From Umbilicaria muhlenbergii (Eukaryota; Ascomycota; Lecanoromycetes; Umbilicariales; Umbilicariaceae): a stretch of 64,000 nt of DNA. Positions 21,142 through 32,935 of the stretch are shown piece by piece. The position numbers were made by a program, and so were the translations under genes. Each line of letters opens with the position of its first letter. Positions within the stretch are counted from its first letter, which is position 1. The stretch lies in the NCBI GenBank assembly GCA_000611775.1, contig KK106985.1, positions 787,982 through 851,981 on the forward strand, in the 5' to 3' direction. The notes under the pieces are model-generated. The model was not told the origin of the DNA. It did no database searches and saw nothing but the letters and a program-made list of their open reading frames with translations.

Positions 21142-23696
21142 TTACTGAACCTGGCTGACAATCTCGCTTGCCCTCGACAATGATTCAACCATCTGCTGGC
21201 ATTCTTTCCTTCTTCTGATCGTGTAGTCGCTTTCTTTCAACAGGTCATCCAGCTCGTTGGTTCGGTACATGTTCTCTAGCAGCTCCCGCTGCATTTCATC
21301 CTTTGTGAATCTACCATGCTATTAGCGACAATCGATAGTGCATGACACCGATGTGTTACTCACTGTACAAGGGTAAGCATGATAGCTTTTGGCACCATAT
21401 CGATCATCGTCCGCCGAGTGATGTTGAAGTAGGAGTTGATCAGGAGTTCTGGGAGATTGTTAGCACATGCGAGAGTGGACGGTCACTCTTTACGTACTGA
21501 TGACCTCAACTTCTTGCCCTTCTTTCTCCGATAATGTACCTGACGCCTTGAGTTGAGGAGGTGGTGATTCCATAGCAGCCATCTTCTTCTTGTTCTTCGG
21601 CGCGAAGAAGCTACCAAAGAAGCCGGTTTCGTTACCCGACGATATTGCGTCTAATGACGGACTGGCTGCCCGCGGAGGTATCGCAGGCGGCAGAGGCTTT
21701 CCGGTCTTCGGGTCCACTTGTGTGGGCTTGGCTGCGTTGTGTCGATCGTTGACAATCGCCATAGCCTGTAAGGGTTCAGTGTCAGATCTGTTTATAGATA
21801 TCATCGTAGATGCTCTAAATTGCAAAGAAGAGATAGAATCTCGGCGTAGAAACATCTGAGAAATGACTTCACCTACTCTATGCCCGTTCAGGAAGTCTGG
21901 ATGCCCTGTGTTGATGTAGCAGGACTCCATAGCAACCAAGTCCCTTACCAGCTTGTTTGTCGGGTCCATAGCTTTCTTGAAGAAGCTGACCACAACTGCG
22001 TGGAATTTCTCCTTGAGCTGCGGGTATCTCCGGAATAGCTGCTTGTTTAGTAGCTGACTCAATATGCGAACTAGCTCGTCGTAGACTAGAGACACACACT
22101 TCAGACTCGGTTCCTCCAATCGCTTGATCTGTTGCTTGACAATCAGCTCGAACGCTGTTGTACCGACAAATAGCGCTGGTGATGAGCCCGAAGAGTTGTA
22201 CAGAATCGTCCGGATGTCAATATCTTTGACTTGATCGAACGGATCCACGGCTTTGACACCGTTAGAGTACAGCTCATGAAAAACGAAGCTGATTCTGGCT
22301 CCCCCTGAAAGTTCTACGCTTGACAGCTCTTGGTTATTACCGTCTAGCACCGTCCGATACTCCTGTGCGAATTCTGTTATAATATTGAGGACGATGTTCG
22401 CGCTGTTGCCGAGCATGGAGTCGCCCAAGGTACCTAACTCCGCCGAGTACTTTTGTAGTGAGGATGATATGCGCGCCTTGATGTCAGGCAGAGTTTGCTT
22501 GATATGCATCATAAGGATCTGAAGACAGCAAGTCAGCTTAATAACGGCCACGAGGCGTATACTATCACGGATCCTTACTAGGTTGAGTTTCCGAGCGAGG
22601 TAGGGTGTCCCACAGTACGAGCTCTTATTCCGGTACGCTTTGTGGTTTTCAAAGAAATTCTTCTCGTTTTCTAGTGCAAAGGAGATGGCTTTCTTGTTCT
22701 CGATGTCCCTTTGCCCACGGTTGACCACCGGTACGTACCCCAGCCGTAAAGGAATGATTCTCCCAGCCAAGATATCCACCACATCAGTCCCTTCGTCCAT
22801 CAAGTCGACTTTTGTGAGGACACCAATAGTTCGCTGACCCTCTGGATCTACCTCCCGTGCCAATTTCAGTCCGTCTGAATTTGCCAAGTCGGTGTTTGCG
22901 GCTGTGACAGCGAGGATGATGGCATTTGGTTTTTGGATCTGCTTCAACACCATATCCTTGATCTGCTTCTCAATATCCCGTGGTTGATCTCCCACTGGGA
23001 CCTTTGTCAAACCTGGGAGATCCACCAGAGTCAGGGTAAGGACGTTTGGAGAGTATATTCGTAGGTTGATAGGCGCAGGCGAGATCCCTGCATTCCGGCC
23101 GGTCTTGGACTCTGTTTCTTTGACAATCTCATCCCTTATCTTGTTGAAGTCGTAGAATTTTTGCCCTGGAATGTGTAGGAACTCGCCCCATTCATCTACA
23201 TTAGACTCTCTGTCGGAGGTCTTCATTTCCCCGTTCACACCATTCGTTTGAGGGTGGTTTGTAGAGGATCTGTTGATTAGCTGTAGAATAAGTGGTCGTC
23301 TCGTTACGATGCCGGTCCCTCGTGGTAGGCTGCGAGTGTTGGGTCAGCTCTCGCCTGCCATACTTAAGGACTTCGGAGTATGACTAAGGCGTACAAGTCT
23401 CTCCCAACTATGTTCTCCAGCACCGAACTCTTCCCGCTCGACTGCGATCCCACGACTGCTATCTGCGGTAGGTCTATAGGGTTTTGTACCTGGGAGCCTA
23501 TCAGCGGTGCAAACTCAGGGAGGCCTGATGGATCGGTCGCGTGGCGTCACTCACCCCCACAGTGGTAAAGACATCTTGTAGCTTGTTGACCAGCGTGATG
23601 AGGCCCGGGTCGTTGACGTTGATCCTGCACATATGTGAGCTTCGTCCTTGGAGCCTAGATATTGTGACCCTACGAGTAGCCGGCCTGCGCGGCCAT
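21142..23696 (-). CDS. VPS1: Dynamin-related GTPase VPS1
   Basis: Large GTPase that scissions vesicles at the Golgi and endosome and acts in vacuole and peroxisome fission. Eight exons (23696-23674, 23624-23555, 23489-23395, 23329-22579, 22518-21877, 21765-21498, 21448-21364, 21310-21142) give exactly 700 residues; yeast Vps1 has 704. Seen: P-loop GSQSSGKSS (45-53), switch region [38 protein letters not shown], the middle domain, the [20 protein letters not shown] block typical of Vps1 rather than Dnm1, and a GED ending [24 protein letters not shown]-like. No PH or proline-rich domain, as expected. Exon 1 is 23 nt (MAAQAGYS); an alternative start at 23632 ([10 protein letters not shown]) would skip it. 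Confidence 0.94.
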
Positions 23697-24303
23697 GGCT
23701 GATGAGAAGGACACCCGATTAACTGAAGGAGTTTCCAAATCCGCTTGGTCTTGTGTAGGACGGAACTCTTCTTGGTTGACGACACGGGAATTTATGGAGG
23801 ATGCGGTGGATAGGGTGGCACTGGTGGTTATCGTAGGTGTACTCGTGGATTTGGCGATTGCTGTCACGCCAGGGACGCTTGCGCTTGTCCCGCTTGTGCT
23901 CGTACCAAAAAGCTCTCCATACCCCGTTCGGCCTGGCATCCTCACAAGGCTACAGCGATACTTAGAATGAAGCACCTTTCATGCAAAAATGTTTGCGATA
24001 CGAGGTTTGTCTACAGAAGTAAACAGGCTTAAGAAATCAGTTCTCGAAGGTACAGTCTTCCATAGAGGGCAAGTGCTTCTCGAGTTGTTTCTACCCTGCC
24101 TGATACGTAAGCCAACAAGGTAGTACAGTCATTCGTCCATATGTCTTGTGACCGTTCAGATCTCTTCGACTAGAAGTAAGTATTCTAGGCACCAAGTACA
24201 AGCACATATTCCAGCAAGCGCTTTATGTTGTCGACCAATCGCTCTGTTTACAATAACGATACATTCCACAGACCCTGGCAACAAGACGGCTCTGGGAACT
24301 CGC
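23697..24303. other. Intergenic: VPS1 promoter and VMA1 3' flank
   Basis: About 600 bases. A serine/threonine-rich open frame continues upstream of the VPS1 start to 23975, but it begins in unrelated sequence and is more likely leader. Nothing else was seen. Confidence 0.5.
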
Positions 24304-26244
24304 CTACTCATCCATGACCGATGCGAATTTCTCGGTCATATTCTGTATCAGCTCGTCGTACTGGAAAAGTGGTTAGTCGTCGAGCCAGTAGGCGCAATGT
24401 ACAAGAGACTTGCCTTCTTTGAGATCTTGTCTTCACCCTCATCCGGCACTTCGAACTTCATACTCCTGAGCTGAGACTGTATGTCGCTGGTGGCCTCGCG
24501 GACTTTGTTCCAACTCTGGCCCTGCGCAATCGCTTTCTGACTCTCGTCATGGAAGCCCATGAACGCCTTCATCATATATTCCGTCTTCCAGAGAGGACAG
24601 AACTGGTCGTAGTCACTGTAGCCATTCTGCTGCAAGAAGTCGTCTTTCAGTAGAGCTGCAACGTCAAGAGTGATCTTGTCGGGGTCTCCAAGAGCGGACT
24701 TTCCGACCAGCTGCACGACTTGGTCCAAATCCTCCGAGTTTGACAGTAGCTCCTTGATACGATCCCGCAGACGGGGAAACTCCGGGTTGTTCTTCTCGTA
24801 GAACTTATCCAAGATATTCGTATACTTACTATACGACATCGAGGTATTGACGGAGGGGAAGTGCTTTCTCTGAGCCAGCTTCTTATCCAAACCCCAGAAA
24901 ACTTGCACAATACCCAGAGTACTGCTGGTAACGGGGTCGGAGAAATCCCCGCCCGGAGGGCTAACAGCTCCGACAATGCTGACGCTGCCCTTACGCTCTG
25001 GACTCCCAAGAGCTGTGACTTGCCCTGCACGTTCGTAGAAAGAGGCCAATTTCGCACCGAGATAAGCGGGGAAACCTTGGTCAGCCGGCATCTCTCCCAA
25101 TCGCCCGGAAATCTCACGAAGCGCTTCAGCCCAACGAGAGGTAGAATCAGCCATCATGGCGACGGCCTTGCCCTGATCGCGGAAGTACTCCGCAACAGTA
25201 ATACCAGTGTAGATGGAAGCTTCTCGTGCTGCGACAGGCATGTTCGATGTATTGGCAATCAGGGTTGTCCGCTTCATGATAGGCTCTTTACGGCCATTGA
25301 TGTCGATTGAAAGCTAACAGATTGATCAGAAAAACAGAGCTCCCAAGTTGGACGGAACAGCTCACCTCAGGGAAGTCCATCAGCACTTCTGCCATCTCAT
25401 TACCTCGCTCGCCGCAGCCTACGTAGACGATGATGTCGCTATTGGAAAACTTGGAGACTGACTGACTGATGACAGTCTTTCCGCAACCGAAAGCACCTGG
25501 AATACAAACAGTACCGCCCTGCACACTAGGGAACAAGGCATCGAGCACCCGCTGTCCCACGATGAATGGCGAATCGGATGGTAGCTTCTCAGTGACTGGC
25601 CGTGGCACACGGACAGGCCATGTATGCATCATGGAGTATTCTGATTTCTTCCCATCAAATTCAACCTCCAGGATCTTCTCATCAACAGTATAGCTGCCTT
25701 TCTCCGCAATTCGAGTAATTGTTCCCCTCGCGCGAGGTGGGAGAAGGATTCTGTGGTCGTCAAGCAAGCTGTTTTCGTAGACGCTCCCGAAAATGTCACC
25801 CCCTGTGATGTGGTCGCCAACCTTGAGCTCGCCAGGCTTGAAGTCCCATTTGGTCTCGCGATTCAGGGATGGCACAGCAATGCCTCGAGGGATGTAAATA
25901 CTATCTGATACCGACGATATTTGTTTCAGTGGCCGTTGAATCCCATCGTAGATCGTTTCCATCAGTCCAGGGCCTAATTCAACCGACAGTGGCTTTCCCG
26001 TTCGCACGACTGGATCTCCAACAGTAACACCGGCAGTCTCCTCGTAGACCTGCACTGTAGCTCTATCCGCATCGATTCTGATAACCTCCCCAACTAGATT
26101 ATCGTGTCCAACTCGTACCAACTCGTACATGGCACATCCTATCATATTCTCAGCAACAATGACAGGCCCCGAGACGGAGTAGATGGAGCCGTATTGCTCT
26201 TCCCCTGCCTCCAGACGAGACCTTTTGGAGTCTTTGGGAGCCAT
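24304..26244 (-). CDS. VMA1: V-type H+-ATPase catalytic subunit A (VMA1)
   Basis: Catalytic ATP-hydrolysing subunit of the V1 sector that acidifies the vacuole and Golgi/endosomes. Exons 26244-25366, 25313-24414 and 24360-24304 give 611 residues (yeast mature protein 617). Seen: Walker A GAFGCGKT (250-257), [12 protein letters not shown] after Cys277, [32 protein letters not shown] and the C-terminal [13 protein letters not shown]. No intein: yeast carries its VMA1 intein just before the Cys of CGERGN, and here the sequence runs straight through. The second intron (24413-24361, 53 nt) is a GC-AG intron with donor AAG/GCAAGT; no GT alternative keeps phase. Start [10 protein letters not shown] matches other fungal Vma1, but the frame stays open for 75 codons up to another ATG at 26469. 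Confidence 0.95.
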
Positions 26245-27010
26245 CGTGACGGACCCAGAGATACCAGACGTGGTTTCAGTGGTTGATACGGCGTATGGGG
26301 CTGGCTTGCGCTCCGACGTCGGTGTTTCTGGGAGAGGTGGTAAGTCTTCTGCCTCTACTTCAAGAGCAGTCCGAGGTAGCTCCTCGCTAGACAGCTGATC
26401 AATGTTTTTCTTGGCGATCAGGTCAAAGAGTGAATTGCGAGCTCTAAGTCGAGGTCTCAAACCAAGCATACAAAGGTGTGAGGTACGATGGGGCACCAAG
26501 CAGTGGAATGTCGTTCCACGACTGCATCATCGAGAGCGGAAGGCGCATCTCGCTAGTTCCAGCTTTATCAGAAGCCCTCCGATAACCAGCCAAAGTACCC
26601 ACGACCACAACCTTTGCTTTTTGTTAGATACTTAGGAGACGCAACTAATGTAACGACTACTGAATCCATTCTACTCCACTAATCAAAATGATAGATCTGG
26701 CAATGAGCTGTTTTGGGGTCAGGGAAAGAAGGCTTGAGCCGGTGTCCGCCACGGATTGGACCGCATATGCTTCATGCACAATAAATAGCTCGAACCTACA
26801 CCCCAGGATGGCTTCAGTTCGTAGTCTTGCTCTCTATAGGGCCCGCTAACCAGGTAGATCCAGCCATTGTCAAGCTTCAGTCTTTAAAGGATGTTGGTAC
26901 TTTGAATACGAAACTCTATACGATGGGCCCGCTTCGCCCGGATTTCGTTCATGTTTTGCTTAACTGAGGACTCGCATTTGGACTCTCTTCCTTCATACTG
27001 TCACTACAAA
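26245..27010. other. Intergenic: VMA1 leader and oxidase promoter
   Basis: 26245-26469 continues the VMA1 frame without a stop (possible N-terminal extension or leader). 26640-27010 should hold the oxidase promoter, on the plus strand. No other gene is supported. Confidence 0.5.
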
Positions 27011-28916
27011 ATGCTTTCCATTCTCTTGCTTCTTCAGCTCGTCAGTCCAGTATTCGCTCATCCTCCGTACGATGTTTGGAGCAATGCTGATGCAGTTCCG
27101 GTTGAGAGATCGTTGACATCAGGCCCTTATTGCGTAAGTGAAGGTTTCAATCCATGTACAAGACACTGCTACAACCCTCTGCCGTCAGTGTTCCCGGTTG
27201 AAGTCTCTCTTCGGTGATAAAGTTTCATTTCCCGGCTCCGCCAGCTTCATTGATCAGCAGAATGGGACAGACGGGTATTGGGCCGCACAAGCAGCCTCTG
27301 TCATTCCCGCTTGCAGGTTTACTCCTACCTGTGTGCAAGATGTGTCTGCTGTCGTTGCAGAATTGTCCCATCTGCAATGCAAGTTTGCTGTCCGCGGCGG
27401 CGGCCACATGTGGTGGGCGGGAGCCTCGAACATTCAAGACGGTGTCACCATTGATTTGAGCGCGATCAACGAAGTCAAAGTCTCTAAAGATCACAAGATA
27501 ACTTCTGTCGGTGGCGGTGCACGCTGGGAAGATGTATATATAAAACTGGATGCCATGAACCTGTCAGTAGTCGGCGGACGTGTCTTTAACGTAGGGGTGG
27601 GAGGACTCATTCTCGGAGGCAAGATATTTAACTTTTTAACCTCCTCGACATCTAACATGAAACGTCAGGTGGCAACTCTTTCTTCGCGCCCCGGTTTGGC
27701 TTCGCTTGTGATAATGTAGAGAACTACGAGGTCCGTCTACCCTCCGAACACACCGACATTTTATTAAATTCTTCCGCAGATCGTGCTTGCCTCGGGTCAA
27801 GTTGTCAATGCTAGTGCCTTTAATCATGGGGGTCTATACAAAGCTCTCAAGGGGGGAGGCAACAACTTTGGCATCGTGACCCGATTTGACCTGAAGACTT
27901 TCGAGCAGGGCAAAATTTGGGGAGGGGAAATTCTTCATCCGTACACAGATGTCACGGAGCAACTCCAAGCTCTAGAGAACTTCGGTACTGCTTCAGGCGC
28001 TGGAGAAGATCCTTTTGCATCTGTTGAAACCACCTTCGCCTTCACCGGTAGCGGACCAGCTGTCATCCTGAACCAGATTGTGTACACGAAAGCTCAGGCA
28101 TATCCTGAAATAACGAAGAACTTTACAGATATACAGTCGGTATTGATTAACACCATGCGAATCACCAATCTAACAAACATAACCATCGAGTATGGGACCG
28201 GTAAGTCCAAACAGCCGTACAGTACCAAAATCCTTGAACAACACCTAACCGTGGCGCGCCAGGCATCGCAAATGGAGGTCGGTGAGTTGCACCTTTGTTC
28301 GATACCAGCTGTTGAGAAATCCTTTACATCTGCTAACATCAGCTTGTAGTTATCTATTTGGCACGGCTACATTTGACAATAATGCAACACTGCTGGCGCA
28401 GATACTCTCGATCGTTGAGACGACTTTCAAACCAGTCCAAAGGAACTACTCTATTGGCGTCACGTTGCAGGCCGTACCAAAGTCCATCACCAGCAAAGCC
28501 GCTCTGAACGGAGGCAATTCACTAGGGTTAGGCCCCGAGGACGGTAACATGATTTGTATGCTCCCAAGGGTGACTGAAGGTTGATTTATATCCACGTGTA
28601 GGCTAACAGTTACGCTCTTACCGCAGGGATGGATTTTACTGTAATCTGGTCCAACGCTGGCGATGATACTGCGTTGAATGCTGCTACTGAAACATTCCTC
28701 TCCCAGGCCGTTCAGTTCACAAAGGCTCAAGGGCAGTACAATGGTTTCCTGTATAGCAACTATGCTCTGCCATCACAAGATCCTATCGCTTCTTATGGAC
28801 CAGTCAACCAGGCCACATTGCGTGCGGTCTCAAAGGTTTACGACCCCAATCAGGTTTTTCAGCGTTTGGTGCCCGGGGGTTTTAAGTTGTATCGAAAGGG
28901 TCCGATATGCTGTTGA
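27011..28916 (+). CDS. Secreted FAD-linked oxidase (berberine bridge enzyme-like, GMC-unrelated)
   Basis: Flavin oxidase of the PCMH/BBE type; relatives oxidise sugars, alcohols or secondary metabolites. Seven exons (27011-27133, 27189-27618, 27669-27730, 27780-28200, 28263-28281, 28350-28555, 28627-28916) give 516 residues. Residues 1-16 are a signal peptide (MLSILLLLQLVSPVFA). FAD domain: RGGGHMWWAG with His114, the usual bicovalent flavin site, TIDLSAI, VGGRVFNVGVGGL and KGGGNNFGIVT. C-terminal BBE motif: YSNYALPSQDP and KVYDPNQVFQRL. Intron 2 is GC-AG (GCAAGA donor), intron 3 has a GTCCGT donor, and exon 5 is only 19 nt; the join EYGT-GIANGGR-YLFGTATF fits the family far better than reading through. 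The last intron donor (GTATGC at 28556) was chosen on family length. Substrate unknown. Confidence 0.87.
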
Positions 28917-30808
28917 GTGGACATCGACAGGCAACGCCATTAGGCGCGCAGTCATATTCGAGGGCGTCCTCCTTACACAGAATTGCCACTTGTTATGATT
29001 CTGCGCCTGGCATGCGTTACTGCAGAATGATCATATGATCATTGTGGGTTCATCAAGCCGCTATGTAGATGGTGGTTTGGCGTACAATTGCAAGTAGGTA
29101 GTGAGAGGAATCAGTGCCGTAGAGTAGCACGTATGCAGTGGCGATTTCATAATCCTATGATGATTCGCACTATTCAGTAAATTTCTTTTCTTTGTCCTCG
29201 TAAACGATCCCCTGACTACAAAAGGGGTCCTAATCGTCTGATCAACGATCCTCGGTCACCAGGTTGATATCTGAATGTCCGTCCCCATCTGATGGCTCCA
29301 GAAAATTAGAGAGCCCCCATGAAGCAGGCCGTACCGTGATTTGTTTTCTTTACGCGCGGAAACAAGGGTGAAACAGGAATGTTCCCACTATTGAAAAGGA
29401 CCAATCACCGACAAGAGGATTGTGTAATTCACAGGGCCAGTCAGAAGTCGTTGCGATGTAAAAGCCGGAAATGAAGCAAGAAGGAGCTTGGTGCTTCAGA
29501 CACTGCTCCGCCAGCCATGTGAACTCGGCCTTTCCGGCAGTGATCTGGTGTGGTCTGATCTAGCAGTAGCTTCTGAATCAACTACTTCTCACACCTGGAG
29601 CCTGTTTCTTGTGCCTAGGATCAGCTGGTCAAGCTTCTGGGGCACGGAGTTGCAGTTGCGAGGGTCCCTGGCCTGTGACGCTCACAGTCAGCGCCTCTGC
29701 CCGCTAAAGTACCCTAGGCGGGTCCGAATCACCAGCTATCGACGTACCAAGTACTTATCACCGCAACGACCCTTTACCAACAGCTTGTCTTCGCACGCAG
29801 CTTCAGCACCCGCGCCACGCAACTGAGTCTCTCCTAAAGGACTGCTAGTCTCTTCGCGTGTCTATATACAAATATTCTCAGCGTACGCAGCAGAGGATCC
29901 CACCTTCCTCCCAACGTCAAGGTCCCTCAACCTGCACTGATCCCTCAAGCCGTATAAACACCTCAAGCCCCGCAACAGTTCCAAAGACGCAGTTACCGTC
30001 AGACAACCTTGGCTGGGCGTCTCACCGCTCTGAATTACATTAGACAGGTGGCTCTCCTCACTGTCTTCACCCTCGCCGTGAAGCCGCACCAGCATCAGGT
30101 CCAGAGAGAGTACACGCGGCAACCTCCACTACGTTCTGCTGGCAGTGCCAAAAAATACCCTAGGAAAGGTCTAGATCTCGTCGTCGCCTGTCTGGACTCG
30201 AGCGCCCCTCAGGCTCGGTCGTCTATAGCAGCCTTCTACAACTTCGAAACGATCCGAGACTGATCAGCGGCTTCACGTTCGGAGTGCTCGTCGTGCCCTC
30301 GAGATAGAACAAAGAGCTTGACGAAGCCGGATAAAACCCTTGGAAGGCTTTCGGCGTTGTCCTTAAGCCAAAACTGAGCGGCAGACCCGCTACCTTCGTC
30401 CTGGCAGACGAAGCCCCCCGTATTCACCGAACCCCAATCGCTCCCGACCACCCAGCCACTCCGAGCCCCCCCCAAAGTCCTTTCTTCCCAGTTATCTCAG
30501 CACCCCCCACAACTACTAGCCAGTCAACACAGCATCACACACCTGCTGATCAGAGCCATCCTTCAAGGAGCAACGGTCTAGCGAGCTTACAGCATCCATT
30601 ACCACAACTTTCGATCCCCCATACCACCTCTCGCCGACGACGCCGAAGGAGTTCGTCCTCCCCAGAGACTGCCCAGGCTGAACCTTCGAGTGGAACGAGA
30701 GGTTTAAACGAGATACCAGAAGATAAGGAAGACGCCAGGGACGAAGCAGTGGTTCCCACGTCGCGGCTTACAAGGGAGGGACCGTCTTCGCCCAAGCGTG
30801 CACGGTTA
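28917..30808. other. Intergenic, about 1.9 kb: oxidase 3' flank and GID7 leader
   Basis: No gene with recognisable features to about 30340. From 30341 the plus strand is open in the GID7 frame up to its first ATG at 30809, coding a Pro/Ser-rich stretch; this is either leader or part of a protein started from an unseen upstream exon. Otherwise nothing was seen. Confidence 0.5.
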
Positions 30809-32935
30809 ATGAGCAGAACGATGCGTCAGGATTCTGAACCGTCAAATCCGAATTCAAATGGCGCCCGGCATTACTCCAACGGTTCCTCACGGTCACCCCC
30901 CCAGAAAGCTACAATCTCAAACACAACGAATGGCCACTCCCCAGCCACAAACGGTACCTCGTCGTCTTATACTAACGGCTCGTCACCGTCGATAACCCGG
31001 ACGAAGAACTCCACATTCTACGGACATGACAGGGAAGAAATTACTCGACTTCTCATACAGACTCTGAGCGATTTGGGTTATCACGGCGCTGCGGGCAGAC
31101 TGGGTGAAGAAAGCGGCTATGAGCTTGAGAGTCCGTCTGTGGCAGCGTTTCGGCACGCAGTTCTGCAGGGAGAATGGTCAGAAGCAGAGTCATTATTGTT
31201 CGGGTCAAGTCCCTCGGACGAAGGCGGAGGGGTTAGTATCAGTAACGGCCATCCACCGCGCCACAGAGGCCTCGTACTTGCAGAAGGAGCAGATGCGAGC
31301 GATTTGAAATTTCGTATGCGGCAACAAAAGTATTTGGAGCTTCTCGAGAAACGCGAGCTTGAAATTGCTTTGAATGTCCTTCGTCAAGAGCTGACACCAC
31401 TGCATCGAGACCAGCCAAAACTGCACGCCCTGTCAAGGTGAGATCCCGTATGGATGAGAGGGTTTAGCTGAACGTGGATGGAAGTAGTAACTTACCATAT
31501 GTCACCAATGCTGATCTTGATATATAGCTTAATCGTCTGCCAATCAGCCGAAGACCTCAGATCGCAGGCCACGTGGGACGGGGCCCGAGGCCGCTCACGG
31601 CAACAGCTACTCTCTGAATTATCAAGTATGACTGCCTATCTCTTTTTCAGCGCTTAGACTAATACAGCATCTTCAGAATCCGTATCTCCCTCAGTAATGA
31701 TCCCTGACCACAGGCTGGCCGTGTTGCTAGACCAGGCAAAGCAAAGTCAAATCTCCAAGTGCTTGTATCACAACCCAACTGCGCGGCCATCCCTATTCTC
31801 AGACCACATGTGCGACCGAAGTCAATTCCCCCTTTGTACTGTTCTTGAACTTAGTGAAAGTGTTGGCGAAGTTTGGTGCATTGAGTTTTCACACGACGGA
31901 ACCATGCTAGCAGCTAGTGGCGAGGACCCTACTGTGATTATCTACGACACCAAGACTTTTCAAGTCCGACATAAGCTCGCGGATCACAATGGCTTCGTGA
32001 CCTACGTGGCATGGAGCCCTGATGATACAAAGCTCATCACATGTTCGCACGATCACAATGCTAGAGTGTGGGATACTGCCGTAAGTCTGTTCTCGCTATG
32101 TTCTAGCCGTTCACTGCTAAACTGTGGTTACAGAGCGGGGCATGTCTATTCAAGATAAATCATCACACTGAAGTCGTCTCAACAGCCTCGTGGGCTCCGG
32201 ATGGGAAGACTTTCGTTACTGGATCGCTTGACAAGCAATCGCAGCTTTGCCTTTGGGATTTAAACGGTAGGGCACTGTATACTTGGTCGAGCGATCACCG
32301 AGTGCAAGATTGTGCCATATCACCAGATGGACGGCGGTTGGTTGCAATATCGTCCGAAAAACAGATCATCGTCTACAACTTCGTTACCCGGGAAGAGGAA
32401 TACAGTATCTTGCTCAAAGTCAAGATGACGTGTATCAGCATTAGCCAAGATTCGCAATATATGCTTGTCAATATGGCGGATAACGAAGTTCAACTAATCG
32501 ACATTGAGACTGCAGAGATCGTTCGAAGGTTCTTAGGACAAAAGCAGGGCGAGTTTGTCATCCGAAGTGCCTTTGGAGGCGGTGATGAGAACCTGGTCAT
32601 CAGTGGCAGCGAAGGTAGTACAAGCTTGCCGACTTTTTCCGTCGTCTACTGACTTTTGTTCATAGATTCCCGCGTCTACATCTGGCATAAAGAGAACGCC
32701 ACACTGATCGAGACCCTTGAAGGTCACACCACCGGCTGCGTCAACGCCGTTGCATGGAACCCGACTGATCCCTGCATGTTCGCATCCGCTGGCGACGACA
32801 GGAAAGTCCGGATGTAAGTCACCACACTCATCTGGCTTCCATTGCCACTGATCTAACACCCATATCAGATGGTCAAAGGAGCTCTCGCAACCGTCAAGAC
32901 GGAGAATCAGCTCCAACGGATCCGCACGAACATAA
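30809..32935 (+). CDS. GID7: GID E3 ligase subunit Gid7 / WDR26-like (LisH-CTLH-WD40)
   Basis: Subunit of the GID/CTLH ubiquitin ligase, which in yeast degrades gluconeogenic enzymes; Gid7/WDR26 drives supramolecular assembly. Six exons (30809-31437, 31528-31625, 31677-32080, 32134-32614, 32666-32813, 32869-32935) give 608 residues. Seen: Ser/Asn-rich N terminus, LisH helix-turn (DREEITRLLIQTLSDLGYHG, about 75), CTLH region (FRHAVLQGEWSEAESLLF; YLELLEKRELEIALNVLRQE), then WD repeats such as VWCIEFSHDGTMLAASGED, HNGFVTYVAWSPDDTKLITC and HTTGCVNAVAWNPTDPCMFA, ending VRIWSKEL. All five introns (51-90 nt) keep phase; intron 2 has two in-frame acceptors 9 nt apart (ACAG, TTCAG). The true start may lie upstream. 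Confidence 0.92.

Noticed and set aside
21490-23238. Assignment of the dynamin as mitochondrial Dnm1
   Set aside because: The INRSS switch flank, [15 protein letters not shown] opening and [14 protein letters not shown] block match Vps1 rather than Dnm1.
25366-25450. Possible VMA1 intein
   Set aside because: The site used by the yeast intein (before the Cys of CGERGN) is uninterrupted; no homing endonuclease or splicing motifs.
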